The position numbers and the translations under genes are program-made. The notes beneath the pieces were generated by a model, which was not told the origin of the DNA, made no database searches, and saw only the letters and a list, made by a program, of their open reading frames with translations. Shown piece after piece: positions 17,788 to 27,593 of a stretch of 64,000 nucleotides of DNA. The stretch is from Leptolinea sp. HRD-7 (lineage in GTDB: Bacteria > Chloroflexota > Anaerolineae > Anaerolineales > Anaerolineaceae): positions 3,132,001-3,196,000 of the forward strand of contig AP024710.1 of NCBI GenBank assembly GCA_024363285.1. Direction: 5' to 3'. How positions within the stretch are numbered: position 1 is the stretch's first letter; each line of letters begins with the position of its first letter.

Positions 17788-18243
17788 ATGGAACGTACTT
17801 TTGTGCTTGTCAAACCCGATGGTGTGCAACGCGGATTGACCGGAGAGGTCATTTCTCGACTCGAAAAAAGAGGTCTGAAATTAGTGGCAGCAAAATTCCT
17901 TGCCGTACCGGAAAGCCTGGCGGAAAAACACTATGCGGTTCATAAAGGCAAAGATTTTTACCCCGGCTTGATCCGCTACATCACTTCCGCGCCCGTTATG
18001 GCAATGGTTTGGGAAGGAACCAATGCCGTTGCGGCCGTCCGTCAGACCATGGGCGCGACCCGTCCATGGGAAGCCGCTCCTGGGAGCATTCGACACGATT
18101 TCGCGCTGGAAGTCAGCCGAAATATCACCCACGCTTCGGATTCAGTCGAAAACGCCGCGGGAGAGATTGCCCTGTGGTTCGCCGAAAATGAGCTCGTTGA
18201 CTGGCAGCAATGCACTGATACCTGGATTTTTGGAAAAAATTAA
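17788..18243 (+). CDS. ndk: Nucleoside diphosphate kinase
   Basis: The 151-residue protein has the family length and motifs: TFVLVKPDGVQRGL at the start, RPWEAAPGSIRHDF, and the active-site segment RNITHASDS, whose His carries the phosphate. Most family members have HGSDS; Ala replaces Gly here. It transfers gamma-phosphates between nucleoside triphosphates and diphosphates to balance the NTP and dNTP pools. GGAG precedes the ATG. It starts 36 bp after the TPR gene and is probably co-transcribed with it. Confidence 0.95.
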   Translation: MERTFVLVKPDGVQRGLTGEVISRLEKRGLKLVAAKFLAVPESLAEKHYAVHKGKDFYPGLIRYITSAPVMAMVWEGTNAVAAVRQTMGATRPWEAAPGSIRHDFALEVSRNITHASDSVENAAGEIALWFAENELVDWQQCTDTWIFGKN

Positions 18244-18272
18244 TAATTTTTATATATAAAACAGTAGACAAT

Positions 18273-18315
18273 CAATCTCCGTCCGCTATCATCGAGGGAT
18301 GGAGATTGGTATAAT
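18273..18315 (+). promoter_or_regulatory. ftsH promoter region with hairpin and extended -10
   Basis: CAATCTCCGTCC (18273-18284) and GGATGGAGATTG (18297-18308) form a 12-bp inverted repeat with one G-T pair. It overlaps an extended -10, TGGTATAAT (18307-18315), 42 bp before the ftsH start. No clear -35 is visible. The repeat could be an operator or an ndk transcript end. Confidence 0.5.
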
Positions 18316-18357
18316 CCTCACTGGAAATAAGATTTCCATCCAGTTTTGGAGGTATAA

Positions 18358-20220
18358 GTGAATTCTCGTAATCAATCCTACGTGGTTTACGCTCTTTTGT
18401 TCATTTCCATTGCCGCAATGGTTGTGTACAGTCTGAGCCAAAATACCACAACTTCAGGTGTTCTTACAATAAATCAGCTTGCATCTGAAGTTCAAAATAA
18501 TAAAATTGCCCGCATTGTGACAGATGAGAACAAGCTGACAGTCACATATAAAGATGGCTCTCAAAAGACAGCCACCTCAACAAAAGACAGCGGTGCAACA
18601 CTTGTCGAGCAATTAACAGAACTCGGTGTTACACCTGCCCAATTGTCTGCAGAGAATATTCAGATTGAGATAAAGCCTCCCAGCCAGTGGTTAGGATTCC
18701 TCTCCGGGTTGGCTTACATTCTACCTATTCTTCTGGTTATCGGAGCGTTTTTCTTCATTTTCCGGCAGGCGCAAGGTAGCAACAACGCGGCTATGTCTTT
18801 CGGCAAATCCCGCGCTCGAATGTTCACAGGCGATCAGCCGACTGTCACCTTCGCGGACGTGGCCGGAGTAGATGAATCCAAAGAAGAATTGCAGGAAGTA
18901 GTTGAATTTTTGCGAGAACCGCAAAAATTCATTCAATTGGGCGCCCGTATTCCAAAAGGTGTTCTTCTGGTAGGCCCTCCGGGAACCGGTAAAACCCTGC
19001 TGGCGAAAGCCGTTTCCGGTGAAGCCGGTGTACCATTCTTCTCCATTTCCGGCTCCGAGTTTGTAGAAATGTTCGTGGGTGTGGGCGCCAGCCGTGTGCG
19101 TGACCTGTTTGACCAGGCCAAACGGCACTCTCCCTGCATCGTATTCGTTGACGAGATCGACGCAGTCGGCCGCCAGCGCGGAGCAGGACTCGGCGGCAGT
19201 CACGATGAACGTGAACAAACATTAAACCAGATGCTGGTGGAAATGGACGGTTTCGACACCGATACCAACATCATCATCATGGCCGCCACAAACCGCCCTG
19301 ATATCCTTGATCCTGCTCTGCTTCGACCTGGCCGCTTTGACCGTCGTGTAGTGTTGGACCGCCCGGATGTTCGCGGTCGTGAAGCCATACTCAAAGTACA
19401 CTCTAAAGGCAAACCATTGGAACCGACTGTTGACCTGGGAGTGATTGCCAAAGCGACTCCCGGCTTTGTTGGCGCGGACCTGGAAAACCTGGTCAATGAA
19501 TCCGCTATTCTGGCTGCCCGCCGCAATAAAACCACAGTTGGACAGTCAGAATTTGAAGAATCCATCGAACGCGTGATCGCCGGGCCGGAACGAAAAAGCC
19601 GCTTGATCAGCGAGGAGGAAAAACGCATTGTGGCCTACCACGAAGCCGGCCATGCGGTGGTAATGAATTGTTTACCTGAAGCTGATCCGGTACAAAAAGT
19701 CTCCATTATCGCGCGTGGTATGGCTGCCGGTTATACTCTGGCTTTGCCTCTGGAAGATCGCACATTAACACCCAAAAAGAAAATGATGGCTGAAATTGTC
19801 GGTCTTCTGGGCGGACGTGCCGCGGAAGAAATTGTCTTTGACGATATTACATCCGGCGCCTCCAACGACATTGAGCGTGTCACCCACCTGGCACGTACCA
19901 TGATAACCCGCCTTGGCATGAATGATGTCCTTGGCCCCATGGTTTACGGCCAGAAAGAAGAACTCATCTTTCTGGGTCGTGAGATATCTGAACAGCGTGA
20001 TTACTCAGAAGAGGTTGCGGAACAGATCGACAAAGAAGTCCGTAAACTTGTCCGTGAATCCTATGAAAAAGCGAAAAGCATTCTCAATGAACACCGCGAC
20101 AGGCTGGATGCTGTGGCCAACCGTCTTCTCGAAGTAGAAACAATCTCCAAAGAGGAATTCGAAAAGATATTCCCACCTCCTGTGCCAAAACATAGCGGCA
20201 CACCCAAATATGCCGCCTGA
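18358..20220 (+). CDS. ftsH: ATP-dependent zinc metalloprotease FtsH
   Basis: The start is GTG, with GGAGGT five bases upstream. The 620-residue protein has two membrane helices (about 8-26 and 115-135) with an extracytoplasmic loop between them, an AAA module with Walker A GPPGTGKT (206-213), Walker B VFVDEID (262-268) and [11 protein letters not shown], and the zinc protease motif HEAGH (428-432). It is the membrane-bound hexameric protease that degrades misfolded membrane proteins and some regulators. The gene is complete and of typical length. Confidence 0.97.
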   Translation: MNSRNQSYVVYALLFISIAAMVVYSLSQNTTTSGVLTINQLASEVQNNKIARIVTDENKLTVTYKDGSQKTATSTKDSGATLVEQLTELGVTPAQLSAENIQIEIKPPSQWLGFLSGLAYILPILLVIGAFFFIFRQAQGSNNAAMSFGKSRARMFTGDQPTVTFADVAGVDESKEELQEVVEFLREPQKFIQLGARIPKGVLLVGPPGTGKTLLAKAVSGEAGVPFFSISGSEFVEMFVGVGASRVRDLFDQAKRHSPCIVFVDEIDAVGRQRGAGLGGSHDEREQTLNQMLVEMDGFDTDTNIIIMAATNRPDILDPALLRPGRFDRRVVLDRPDVRGREAILKVHSKGKPLEPTVDLGVIAKATPGFVGADLENLVNESAILAARRNKTTVGQSEFEESIERVIAGPERKSRLISEEEKRIVAYHEAGHAVVMNCLPEADPVQKVSIIARGMAAGYTLALPLEDRTLTPKKKMMAEIVGLLGGRAAEEIVFDDITSGASNDIERVTHLARTMITRLGMNDVLGPMVYGQKEELIFLGREISEQRDYSEEVAEQIDKEVRKLVRESYEKAKSILNEHRDRLDAVANRLLEVETISKEEFEKIFPPPVPKHSGTPKYAA

Positions 20221-20227
20221 TATTCGT

Positions 20228-20260
20228 AAAAAAAGCTGGCTTCAATGCCAGCTTTTTTTT
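20228..20260. terminator. Bidirectional terminator between ftsH and miaA
   Basis: GCTGGC (20235-20240) and GCCAGC (20247-20252) pair around TTCAAT. Poly-A on the left and poly-T on the right allow termination from both the ftsH and the miaA side. Confidence 0.88.
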
Positions 20261-20274
20261 ATTCACATTTTTAG

Positions 20275-21210
20275 TCACGCCGAAACGATGCCTTTCTCTT
20301 TCAAATAGACTGACATCCGCTCTACCAGATCGTCACCCGCCGGGAACCAGGCAATCCGAGGGTCATCTGCCTTGAACCAATTCGCCTGCCGTCGGATATA
20401 TTGACGAGTATTTCGTTTAATCAACATTACAGCCTCATCGAGAGTGTGTTTACCGGTTAAATAGCCGGTAATCTCACGATAACCGATAGCACTGAGCGCC
20501 GGTGAATCTGGATTAATTCCGGAGGCAATCAGGTAACGCACTTCTTCCACAAGCCCTGTGTTTAGCATGATCTCAATTCTCTGGTCAACACGTTGATATA
20601 ACGCAGGTCTTTCCCATTGAATTCCCATCAAGATGAAATCCAGTCCTTCCGGCGGTTGTTTGCGGCGTTGTTCTGAAAATTTTCGTCCGGTGCTGAATAT
20701 TACTTCGAGAGCTCGAATACTTCGGCGCACATTCTCGAATTGAACTATTTCTCCGGCAGCCGGATCTAACCGGGATAATACAGTATGAATACCTTTTGCT
20801 CCCAGTTCGCTGGACCAATCCTCCAGGCAGCGGCGCAAGCGTTCGTCAACAGGTTCTTCTGGGATGGTCCAACCTTCGATCAACCCCCACACATACTGCC
20901 CCGTTCCGCCTACTACAAATGGCAGGCGGCCACGAGCATGAATATCAGATATGCACCCCATGGCTGCTTCCTTAAAACGCGCCAGTGACCATATATCCTC
21001 GGGTTGCGATACATTGATTAAATGATGCGGCGCCTGAGTCATTTGATAATTCGTAGGTTTGGCGGTTCCAATATCCATGTGTTCATAGAACTGACGGGAA
21101 TCCGCCGAGATTATCTCACCATTGAAATGCCGTGCCAGTTTTATGGAAACTTCCGTCTTTCCACTGGCGGTCGGACCGATTATTACAATGACGGGTTTAG
21201 TGGAAGTCAT
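20275..21210 (-). CDS. miaA: tRNA dimethylallyltransferase MiaA
   Basis: The 311-residue protein has the P-loop GPTASGKT (about 12-19), the substrate motif ISADSRQFYEHMDIGTAKP and the later VGGTGQYV and RNTRQYIRRQANWF segments of MiaA. It adds a dimethylallyl group to A37 of tRNAs reading UNN codons. Its start overlaps the end of the yraN-type gene upstream by 4 bp, so the two are translationally coupled. Confidence 0.95.
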   Translation of the reverse strand: MTSTKPVIVIIGPTASGKTEVSIKLARHFNGEIISADSRQFYEHMDIGTAKPTNYQMTQAPHHLINVSQPEDIWSLARFKEAAMGCISDIHARGRLPFVVGGTGQYVWGLIEGWTIPEEPVDERLRRCLEDWSSELGAKGIHTVLSRLDPAAGEIVQFENVRRSIRALEVIFSTGRKFSEQRRKQPPEGLDFILMGIQWERPALYQRVDQRIEIMLNTGLVEEVRYLIASGINPDSPALSAIGYREITGYLTGKHTLDEAVMLIKRNTRQYIRRQANWFKADDPRIAWFPAGDDLVERMSVYLKEKGIVSA

Positions 21211-21596
21211 AGACCATTTACCGCGTTCTCGTAGTGTTTGAGTTCAAATCGGTTTGCCTCGCGATCCAGCGCAATGATAGCAATGATGTCAATTTGCCAG
21301 TCAAGAGCCGCATTCGCTTTTATCTCATCCAGATAAGCCTGGGCGCAATTAATCAGGTGCTCTTGTTTAAGAGTTGTAACAGCTTCTTCCGGGAAACCGT
21401 AATCCCTTCCTGAACGTGTCTTTACTTCAACGAAAACCAACGTATCCATCCGGCTGGATATCAGATCAATTTCACCGTACGGCGACTTCCAATTGCGGGC
21501 TAAAATGGTGTAACCATTCGCCAAAAGATAGTCAGCCGCCATCTGCTCACCCCATTTCCCCAGTCTTCGGTTATGCGTATTCCCAGTAGATTTCAT
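21207..21596 (-). CDS. YraN/UPF0102 family endonuclease-like protein
   Basis: The 129-residue protein matches UPF0102: LGKWGEQMAADYLLANGYTI, then NWKSPYGEIDLIS and VFVEVKTRSG, which together form a PD-(D/E)XK-type nuclease core with Glu, Asp and Glu-x-Lys. The physiological substrate is not known in this family. It forms a two-gene operon with miaA and reads divergently from cinA. Confidence 0.88.
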   Translation of the reverse strand: MKSTGNTHNRRLGKWGEQMAADYLLANGYTILARNWKSPYGEIDLISSRMDTLVFVEVKTRSGRDYGFPEEAVTTLKQEHLINCAQAYLDEIKANAALDWQIDIIAIIALDREANRFELKHYENAVNGL

Positions 21597-21697
21597 GATT
21601 TCATCGGGTTCGTCAAGTCAGCGGACTTTGGAGATTTTCATAAATCGTGCTACACTAACTTTCAATTCTACCGTAAACCGATTAGAGTAAATCAAAA

Positions 21698-22849
21698 ATG
21701 CCTATTGCTGAAACGATCGCCATTGGTACAGAACTCCTTCTGGGAGAAATACAGGATACAAACACGCATTATTTGGCCCGGCAATTCCGAAATGCAGGTA
21801 TAAACTTTTTTCGGGCCACAATTATTGGTGACAATCCCTCGCGCATCGCGCAGGTGATAAAAGAAGCCGCTGCAAGATCAGATATTGTCATCACATCAGG
21901 CGGTTTGGGTCCCACAATTGATGACCCCACCCGAGAAGCGGCGGCTCTGGCTTCCGGGGTGGATCTCGAGTTTCACGAAGAACTCTGGGAACAAATTCAA
22001 GAACGCTTCCGGCGTTTTGGCCGGGCACCAACTGAGAATAACCGGCGACAGGCCTATATTCCAGCCGGAGCGACCATCATAACCAATCCAGTTGGAACTG
22101 CGCCAGCCTTCTGCACACCGGTGGGATCAGCCCTGGTGATCTCGCTTCCCGGAGTCCCCCGTGAATTGGAAACATTGTTTGAAGAGGCTGTTCTACCACT
22201 ACTTAGAGACCGTTTTCATTTGAAAACGGTATTCCGCTCGGTGGTATTGCACGCCGCCAGTGCAGGCGAATCTCAGATCGATGAATGGATATCTGATTTA
22301 GAAAAAGGTGAAAATCCTACAGTTGGGTTACTCGCTCATCCCGGTGTGACTGATATCCGGGTTACAGCTCGCGCGGATACAGAAGAAGAAGCTGACCGTA
22401 TGGTAAATGAAGTACGGTCTGAGATCATCAGTCGTCTGGGCATTCATTACTTCGGAGATGATGATGTAACCCTGGAATCAGTGGTCAATGAACGCCTTGC
22501 GCAAATGGATTGGCGCGCATTCCTTTTCCTTTATGGTTTTGATGAGAATCTGGAACACCGGGTAGAGAATTTTATTCCCCGGCATATTTATCCATTCAAC
22601 ACAAATGACGACAATCCGTCTTCCCCTGAACTTGAAATAGCCCGCACGTCCGGTTATCAAATCACCATCCGTGCGGATTTGTTTAGAGGAGAAGATAAGA
22701 CCAATCTGGCATTTACTATAATTACTCCGGAAGGTGAAGAATCCGTCCTCCGGTCGCATGGAGGTCACCCACGGTTGGCACAGCAATGGGCAGAAAACAT
22801 CCTCTTGGATTTTATACGGCGATATCTATACAATAAAAACAACCAGTAG
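21698..22849 (+). CDS. CinA-like protein with divergent C-terminal domain
   Basis: Residues 1-170 form a clear MoCF/COG1058 domain: IGTELLLGEIQDTNTHYLAR, TSGGLGPTIDDPTREA and SLPGVPRELETLFE. A middle domain follows to about 265. The last 115 residues occupy the place of the CinA nicotinamide-nucleotide amidase (PncC) domain but lack its usual GG-x-x and Ser/Lys motifs, so amidase activity is doubtful. The N-terminal domain in the family has ADP-ribose pyrophosphatase activity. It is the first gene of a tight plus-strand run leading to glycogen genes. Confidence 0.85.
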   Translation: MPIAETIAIGTELLLGEIQDTNTHYLARQFRNAGINFFRATIIGDNPSRIAQVIKEAAARSDIVITSGGLGPTIDDPTREAAALASGVDLEFHEELWEQIQERFRRFGRAPTENNRRQAYIPAGATIITNPVGTAPAFCTPVGSALVISLPGVPRELETLFEEAVLPLLRDRFHLKTVFRSVVLHAASAGESQIDEWISDLEKGENPTVGLLAHPGVTDIRVTARADTEEEADRMVNEVRSEIISRLGIHYFGDDDVTLESVVNERLAQMDWRAFLFLYGFDENLEHRVENFIPRHIYPFNTNDDNPSSPELEIARTSGYQITIRADLFRGEDKTNLAFTIITPEGEESVLRSHGGHPRLAQQWAENILLDFIRRYLYNKNNQ

Positions 22850-22861
22850 AGAAAGGAAAAA

Positions 22862-24847
22862 ATGAAAACTGTTGATCTGATCCTCACCAATGCGGTCGTC
22901 CTGACGATGGATAAGGAATTCCACACCTATGAACCGGGTGCGGTAGCTATCTCTGGTAATTCGATCGCGGCAGTAGGGATAGAAGCGGATATATTAAAAG
23001 ATTACACCGCTTCGAAAAAAATTGATTGCGACCGGAAAGTTTTGATTCCCGGACTGGTCAATGCACACACACATGTTCCTATGACACTTCTGCGAGGACT
23101 GGCAGATGATCTTCGATTAGATGTCTGGTTAATGGGTTATATGATGCCGGTGGAACGCGAGTTCGTTTCACCGGGTTTTGTAGAACTGGGTACCAAGCTT
23201 GCCTGCGCTGAAATGATCCGTTCTGGAGTTACCTGTTTTGCTGACATGTATTACTTTGAAGACCATGTAGCCCGCGCCACGGAGGAATCCGGTGTACGCG
23301 GCGTTTGCGGTCAATCTGTTATGAAATTTCCCGCGCCCGACGCCAAATCATATGAAGAAGGATTGGCATTGGCCCGAGATTTCATAGTGAAATGGAAAGA
23401 TAATGACCTGATCGTACCGGCGGTCGCCCCGCACGCGCCGTACACCTGTACACCTGAAATTATGGCCGCGTCTGCGGCTCTGGCGGTGGAATTTGACGTA
23501 CCGCTGCACATGCACCTGGCCGAAACAGCCGGCGAAGTGGAAAACATCCGCAAAGAACATGGCATTCCGGTTATTCCATATGTGAAAAAAAGCAACTTGC
23601 TAGAAGCCAAAGTCATCGCGGCACACTGTGTTCATATTGATGAAGGTGAGATTCGCTCCCTGCTGCATGCCAATGCCGGTATAGCCCATAACCCATCATC
23701 CAATATGAAACTGGCTTCGGGTATAGCTCCTGTCAAACGCATGCTTGAACAGGGTGTCAATGTAGGTATCGGCACCGATGGGCCGGCATCAAACAATGAC
23801 CTGGACATGTTCGAAGAAATGCGCCTGGCATCTTTCCTCGCCAAAGTAAATTCCGGTGACCCCACTGCGCTACCGGCCCGTACCACATTGCTTATGGGTA
23901 CCCGGCTTGGGGCTCAAGCATTGCATGTCGGTCATCTAACCGGTTCCATTGAAGTCGGCAAACGCGCTGACTTCGTCCTCGTTGACCTATCCCCACTTCA
24001 TAATTCACCCCGTTTTGAGCGCGATCCTCAAAACCTGTATGCCCAGATCATTTATGCCGCCAAGTCAAACGATGTATCAGATGTGATGATCAACGGTAAG
24101 TGGGTGATGCAAAATCACAAATTAACAACCTTGAATGAAGAAGAACTCCTCAATGAAGCCCGTGATTATGCCCGCAAGATCGATAGCTTCCTGATCAACC
24201 GAGAACAATCTGTCTTATCAAAACTGATCGCTATCGGCGGAGCAACCGAAGAAGAGAGTTTCGAGGTTCAGGCAAAGGTATCCATACCGGCTACAGAACC
24301 GGTTCTGGCTGCTATCAACACCAATACTGAGATCAGCATCACCCGCACTCGCCATTACCGGCAGTACGATACGTATATGAAATTTGAGGACCCGGCACAG
24401 GGCTATGTACGCTACCGCGAAGACCATTCAGTTAACGATTCCGGAGAGATTACAGGTGTCCGCAGCCGCCTCACACTGGTCGGCCAGACACGGGAACATC
24501 CTTTCAAAGAAGATGTGCTGCTCTCTCGCAGCCGCTACCTGGCACCGGCAACCCAGAGCTTGCGTTTCTACAAAGAGTACTTCAAACCTCAAAAAACCTT
24601 TGAAATTGAAAAGAACCGCATGCGTTACCTGGTTACTTACAAGGAAACCGAATTCTTCATCAATGTTGATAATTTCACCCTGCCGGAACTGGGCTGCTTC
24701 CTCGAAGTCAAGAGTCGTACCTGGAGTCAACAGGATGCCAGGAAAAAAGCCCGATTGGTACAGGACTTGATAAAAGCATTGGGCGCCTCACCCAAAAACC
24801 TGGTATCTCAAGATTATTTTGAAATGGTGGAAAAAACAAAAAAATAG
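22862..24847 (+). CDS. Amidohydrolase (MTA/SAH deaminase-like) fused to a CYTH-like domain
   Basis: Residues 1-440 form a complete amidohydrolase of the methylthioadenosine/S-adenosylhomocysteine deaminase type: GLVNAHTHVPM (H69, H71), LHMHLAET (H216, H218), AHCVHI (H256) and IGTDGPASNN (D306). Residues 460-661 form a second domain with CYTH (triphosphate tunnel) features: FEVQAK in place of ExExK, QYDTYM, VRYRED, a KNRMRYL strand, NVDNF, and LGCFLEVKSRTWS with a final helix. The frame is continuous, so this is a true fusion. CYTH proteins hydrolyse or cyclise triphosphates. GAAAGGA precedes the ATG. It ends 8 bp before glgA. Confidence 0.88.
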   Translation: MKTVDLILTNAVVLTMDKEFHTYEPGAVAISGNSIAAVGIEADILKDYTASKKIDCDRKVLIPGLVNAHTHVPMTLLRGLADDLRLDVWLMGYMMPVEREFVSPGFVELGTKLACAEMIRSGVTCFADMYYFEDHVARATEESGVRGVCGQSVMKFPAPDAKSYEEGLALARDFIVKWKDNDLIVPAVAPHAPYTCTPEIMAASAALAVEFDVPLHMHLAETAGEVENIRKEHGIPVIPYVKKSNLLEAKVIAAHCVHIDEGEIRSLLHANAGIAHNPSSNMKLASGIAPVKRMLEQGVNVGIGTDGPASNNDLDMFEEMRLASFLAKVNSGDPTALPARTTLLMGTRLGAQALHVGHLTGSIEVGKRADFVLVDLSPLHNSPRFERDPQNLYAQIIYAAKSNDVSDVMINGKWVMQNHKLTTLNEEELLNEARDYARKIDSFLINREQSVLSKLIAIGGATEEESFEVQAKVSIPATEPVLAAINTNTEISITRTRHYRQYDTYMKFEDPAQGYVRYREDHSVNDSGEITGVRSRLTLVGQTREHPFKEDVLLSRSRYLAPATQSLRFYKEYFKPQKTFEIEKNRMRYLVTYKETEFFINVDNFTLPELGCFLEVKSRTWSQQDARKKARLVQDLIKALGASPKNLVSQDYFEMVEKTKK

Positions 24848-24855
24848 CGGATGAT

Positions 24856-26343
24856 ATGGGAATTACAGATATGAAAAACCCATCAACTGATACGTTGAAA
24901 GTTCTCTTTGCCGCTTCTGAAGCTGAACCATTTGTCAAAGTCGGCGGGTTGGGAGACGTGGCCGGTACACTTCCGGACGCGCTTGTCTCGTACTTTAAGA
25001 AAACACCCAATCTACCAACTCTTGATTTCAGGCTTTTTATCCCATTTCATAGCAAAATTCCCGCTTCTAAATTTCATATCGAAAAGCTTTGTACTATCGA
25101 TGTACCCACAAACCGAGATCCTATTCCGGCACATATCTACCTGAATTCTGATCTCACGTATCCCGTTTACCTGATAGCGGGTGAACCCCTACCGGCAGAC
25201 GGACCCGTGTATGATCCCAATCCTGTTGTGGATGGAAAAAAATTTTCCTTTTTTTCATTGGCCGTACTGGAATATTGCCGCCAGAACACGTGGATTCCGG
25301 ACATCCTTCACGCCAACGATTGGCATACAGCTCTGTTACCTCATCTGATCCGGGAACGGAATGAATACAAAGACCTCTTCAGCCGCACAAAGACTTTACT
25401 CAGTGTACACAACCTGCCTTTTATGGGCGGCGGCTCACAGGCCGGATTACTGGAAATGGGTATCAAACCATCCAAAGATTTTCGCCTGCCCAAATGGTCA
25501 AAACACATGCCCCTTCCCATGGGATTGGCTGCCTCTGACCGTATTCTGGCTGTGTCACCGGGTTATGCTCGTGAAATGTTGACACCAGAATATGGCTGCG
25601 GACTTGACGGATTCCTCTTTACTGTGACCGAAAAACTGGGTGGAATTTTAAATGGATTGGATACCACCCTTTGGGACCCGTCACATGATCCGCTGCTGGT
25701 AAAAAACTACTCGTCTTACACCATAGCCAAACGGGCAAAAAACAAAGAAGAAATTCTTACTCGCCTCGGGTTAGAATATGAACCCCGTACACCGTTGATT
25801 ATTATGGTCACCCGTATTGACCAGCAAAAAGGCATTGATATCGCCCTGAAAGCCCTTGAGAGCATCATGGAGCGCAAATTCCAATTGATCATCCTTGGTG
25901 TGGGTGATCCAACGCTGGAAGACGCCTGTAAAGCTCTGGAAGAGCTTTATCCTGAACGAGTTCGCTTTCTTCAACGGTTTGACCAAACCCTCTCGCACCA
26001 ATTGTACAGTTCCGGTGACATAATACTCATCCCTTCGCGCTATGAACCTTGCGGTCTTACACAGATGATCTCAATGCGTTACGGATGTGTACCAGTAGCC
26101 CGAAACACCGGCGGACTCAGTGATACGATCATTGACACATCACCCGATAACGGACAGACTGGCTTTCTTTTCCAGGAAACAACACCTGAATCATGTGCCA
26201 GGGCAATTGAACGAGCGCTCAACATGTTTATTAATCAGGATATCTGGCTGCGCATCCAGAAAAATGGGATGAAAATGGATTTTTCCTGGAAAAAATCGGC
26301 TGAAAAGTACGCAAACGAATATCTCTCACTCAGGAAACAATAA
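24856..26343 (+). CDS. glgA: Glycogen synthase
   Basis: The 495-residue protein is a GT5 glycogen/starch synthase: KVGGLGDVAG near the start binds ADP-glucose, then LHANDWHTALLP, the C-domain RIDQQKGIDIALKAL, and SRYEPCGLTQM with the conserved Glu. It extends alpha-1,4-glucan chains. A second ATG five codons in (24871) has GGGA at better spacing and may be the true start. Its stop overlaps the glgC start by one base. glgA, glgC and malQ lie in order, so glycogen synthesis and reshaping are probably co-expressed. Confidence 0.94.
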   Translation: MGITDMKNPSTDTLKVLFAASEAEPFVKVGGLGDVAGTLPDALVSYFKKTPNLPTLDFRLFIPFHSKIPASKFHIEKLCTIDVPTNRDPIPAHIYLNSDLTYPVYLIAGEPLPADGPVYDPNPVVDGKKFSFFSLAVLEYCRQNTWIPDILHANDWHTALLPHLIRERNEYKDLFSRTKTLLSVHNLPFMGGGSQAGLLEMGIKPSKDFRLPKWSKHMPLPMGLAASDRILAVSPGYAREMLTPEYGCGLDGFLFTVTEKLGGILNGLDTTLWDPSHDPLLVKNYSSYTIAKRAKNKEEILTRLGLEYEPRTPLIIMVTRIDQQKGIDIALKALESIMERKFQLIILGVGDPTLEDACKALEELYPERVRFLQRFDQTLSHQLYSSGDIILIPSRYEPCGLTQMISMRYGCVPVARNTGGLSDTIIDTSPDNGQTGFLFQETTPESCARAIERALNMFINQDIWLRIQKNGMKMDFSWKKSAEKYANEYLSLRKQ

Positions 26344-27593
26344 TGAAAACTCGCGCCATCATACTTGCCGGTGGCGAAGGTACCCGCCTCGGCGTCCTCA
26401 CAGCCAAACGCACTAAACCAGCAGTCCCCTACGCAGGCAAATACCGGATTATTGATTTCGCGCTCTCAAACTGTGTGAACTCCCGGATTTTTGACGTACT
26501 GATCATCGCCCAGTATCGCCCTCACTCACTTATCGAACACATTGGTTCTGGCGGTCCATGGGATTTAAACCGTGACTTTACAGGCGGAGTCAGAATTTTC
26601 ACTCCTTATAAAGCCAGTCAATCCGGCTGGTTTACGGGTACAGCGGATGCTGTTCAACAGAATTTCAGCTTTATTCGTCGGGGTGACCCCGATCTGTTGC
26701 TGATTCTTTCTGGCGATCATGTGTACAACATGAATTATGAACCATTGATCGAATATCATCTTTCACGCAACGCCGATATGACCATGGGAACCATTCGCGT
26801 CCCGTTGGAAGAAGCTCACCGGTTCGGCATCGTCGCAGTTGATGGAAATAACCGGGTTATTTCTTTTGAAGAAAAACCGGCCAATCCCACGTCAAATCTG
26901 GTTAATATGGGAATCTACCTGTTTAAAACAGAATTCCTGGATGACACCCTGTGGGCAGACCACCAGAATGAGCAATCATCACATGATTTTGGCAAGGATA
27001 TCATCCCCAAACTGATCGCCAAGGGAAAAAGTGTTTACGCATTCCCTTATGAAGGGTACTGGGTTGACGTAGGTACTGTTAAATCATACTGGCAGTCGCA
27101 AATGGATCTGCTGGAGGAACCGCCTTCTCTTGATCTGAATAACCGCGATTGGGTCATTCACACCCGCACCGAAGAACGCCCACCTGTACGCGTCCATCAC
27201 GGATCAGCTATTGAAAACAGCATGATCGCTGATGGCTGCACGATCAGTTCCGGAGCTCGGATCGTTCATAGCATACTTGGGCCGGGAGTCTTTGTGGGAG
27301 AAAACGTCACTATCAAAGACTCAATAATTCTCACCGATTCTGTTATTGGTATGAATTCATCGCTGAATCGAGCCATACTGGACAAGCGAATCTCTCTTGG
27401 CGCCAATTGCATGATTGGCGAACCCGACCATGAGAAAATTACGATGATCGGTAAAAACAGTTTTGTGCCATCAGGAACAATCATCCAAGCTGGTGGAATG
27501 ATTGGTACAGATGTGATTGAATCAGACTATACTGAAAATGTTATCAAATCAAATCAAACTCTTTTAACCCGGAGATCTTCTCATGAATTATGA
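26343..27593 (+). CDS. glgC: Glucose-1-phosphate adenylyltransferase
   Basis: The 416-residue protein has the nucleotidyltransferase start AGGEGTRLGVLTAKRTKPAV, then SGDHVYNM, EEKPANP and YWVDVGTVKSYW. A C-terminal left-handed beta-helix follows from about 290, with hexapeptide-like repeats (MIADGCTISSGARI and onward). It makes ADP-glucose, the donor for GlgA, and is usually the controlled step. It overlaps glgA by one base and malQ by 11 bp. Confidence 0.95.
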   Translation: MKTRAIILAGGEGTRLGVLTAKRTKPAVPYAGKYRIIDFALSNCVNSRIFDVLIIAQYRPHSLIEHIGSGGPWDLNRDFTGGVRIFTPYKASQSGWFTGTADAVQQNFSFIRRGDPDLLLILSGDHVYNMNYEPLIEYHLSRNADMTMGTIRVPLEEAHRFGIVAVDGNNRVISFEEKPANPTSNLVNMGIYLFKTEFLDDTLWADHQNEQSSHDFGKDIIPKLIAKGKSVYAFPYEGYWVDVGTVKSYWQSQMDLLEEPPSLDLNNRDWVIHTRTEERPPVRVHHGSAIENSMIADGCTISSGARIVHSILGPGVFVGENVTIKDSIILTDSVIGMNSSLNRAILDKRISLGANCMIGEPDHEKITMIGKNSFVPSGTIIQAGGMIGTDVIESDYTENVIKSNQTLLTRRSSHEL

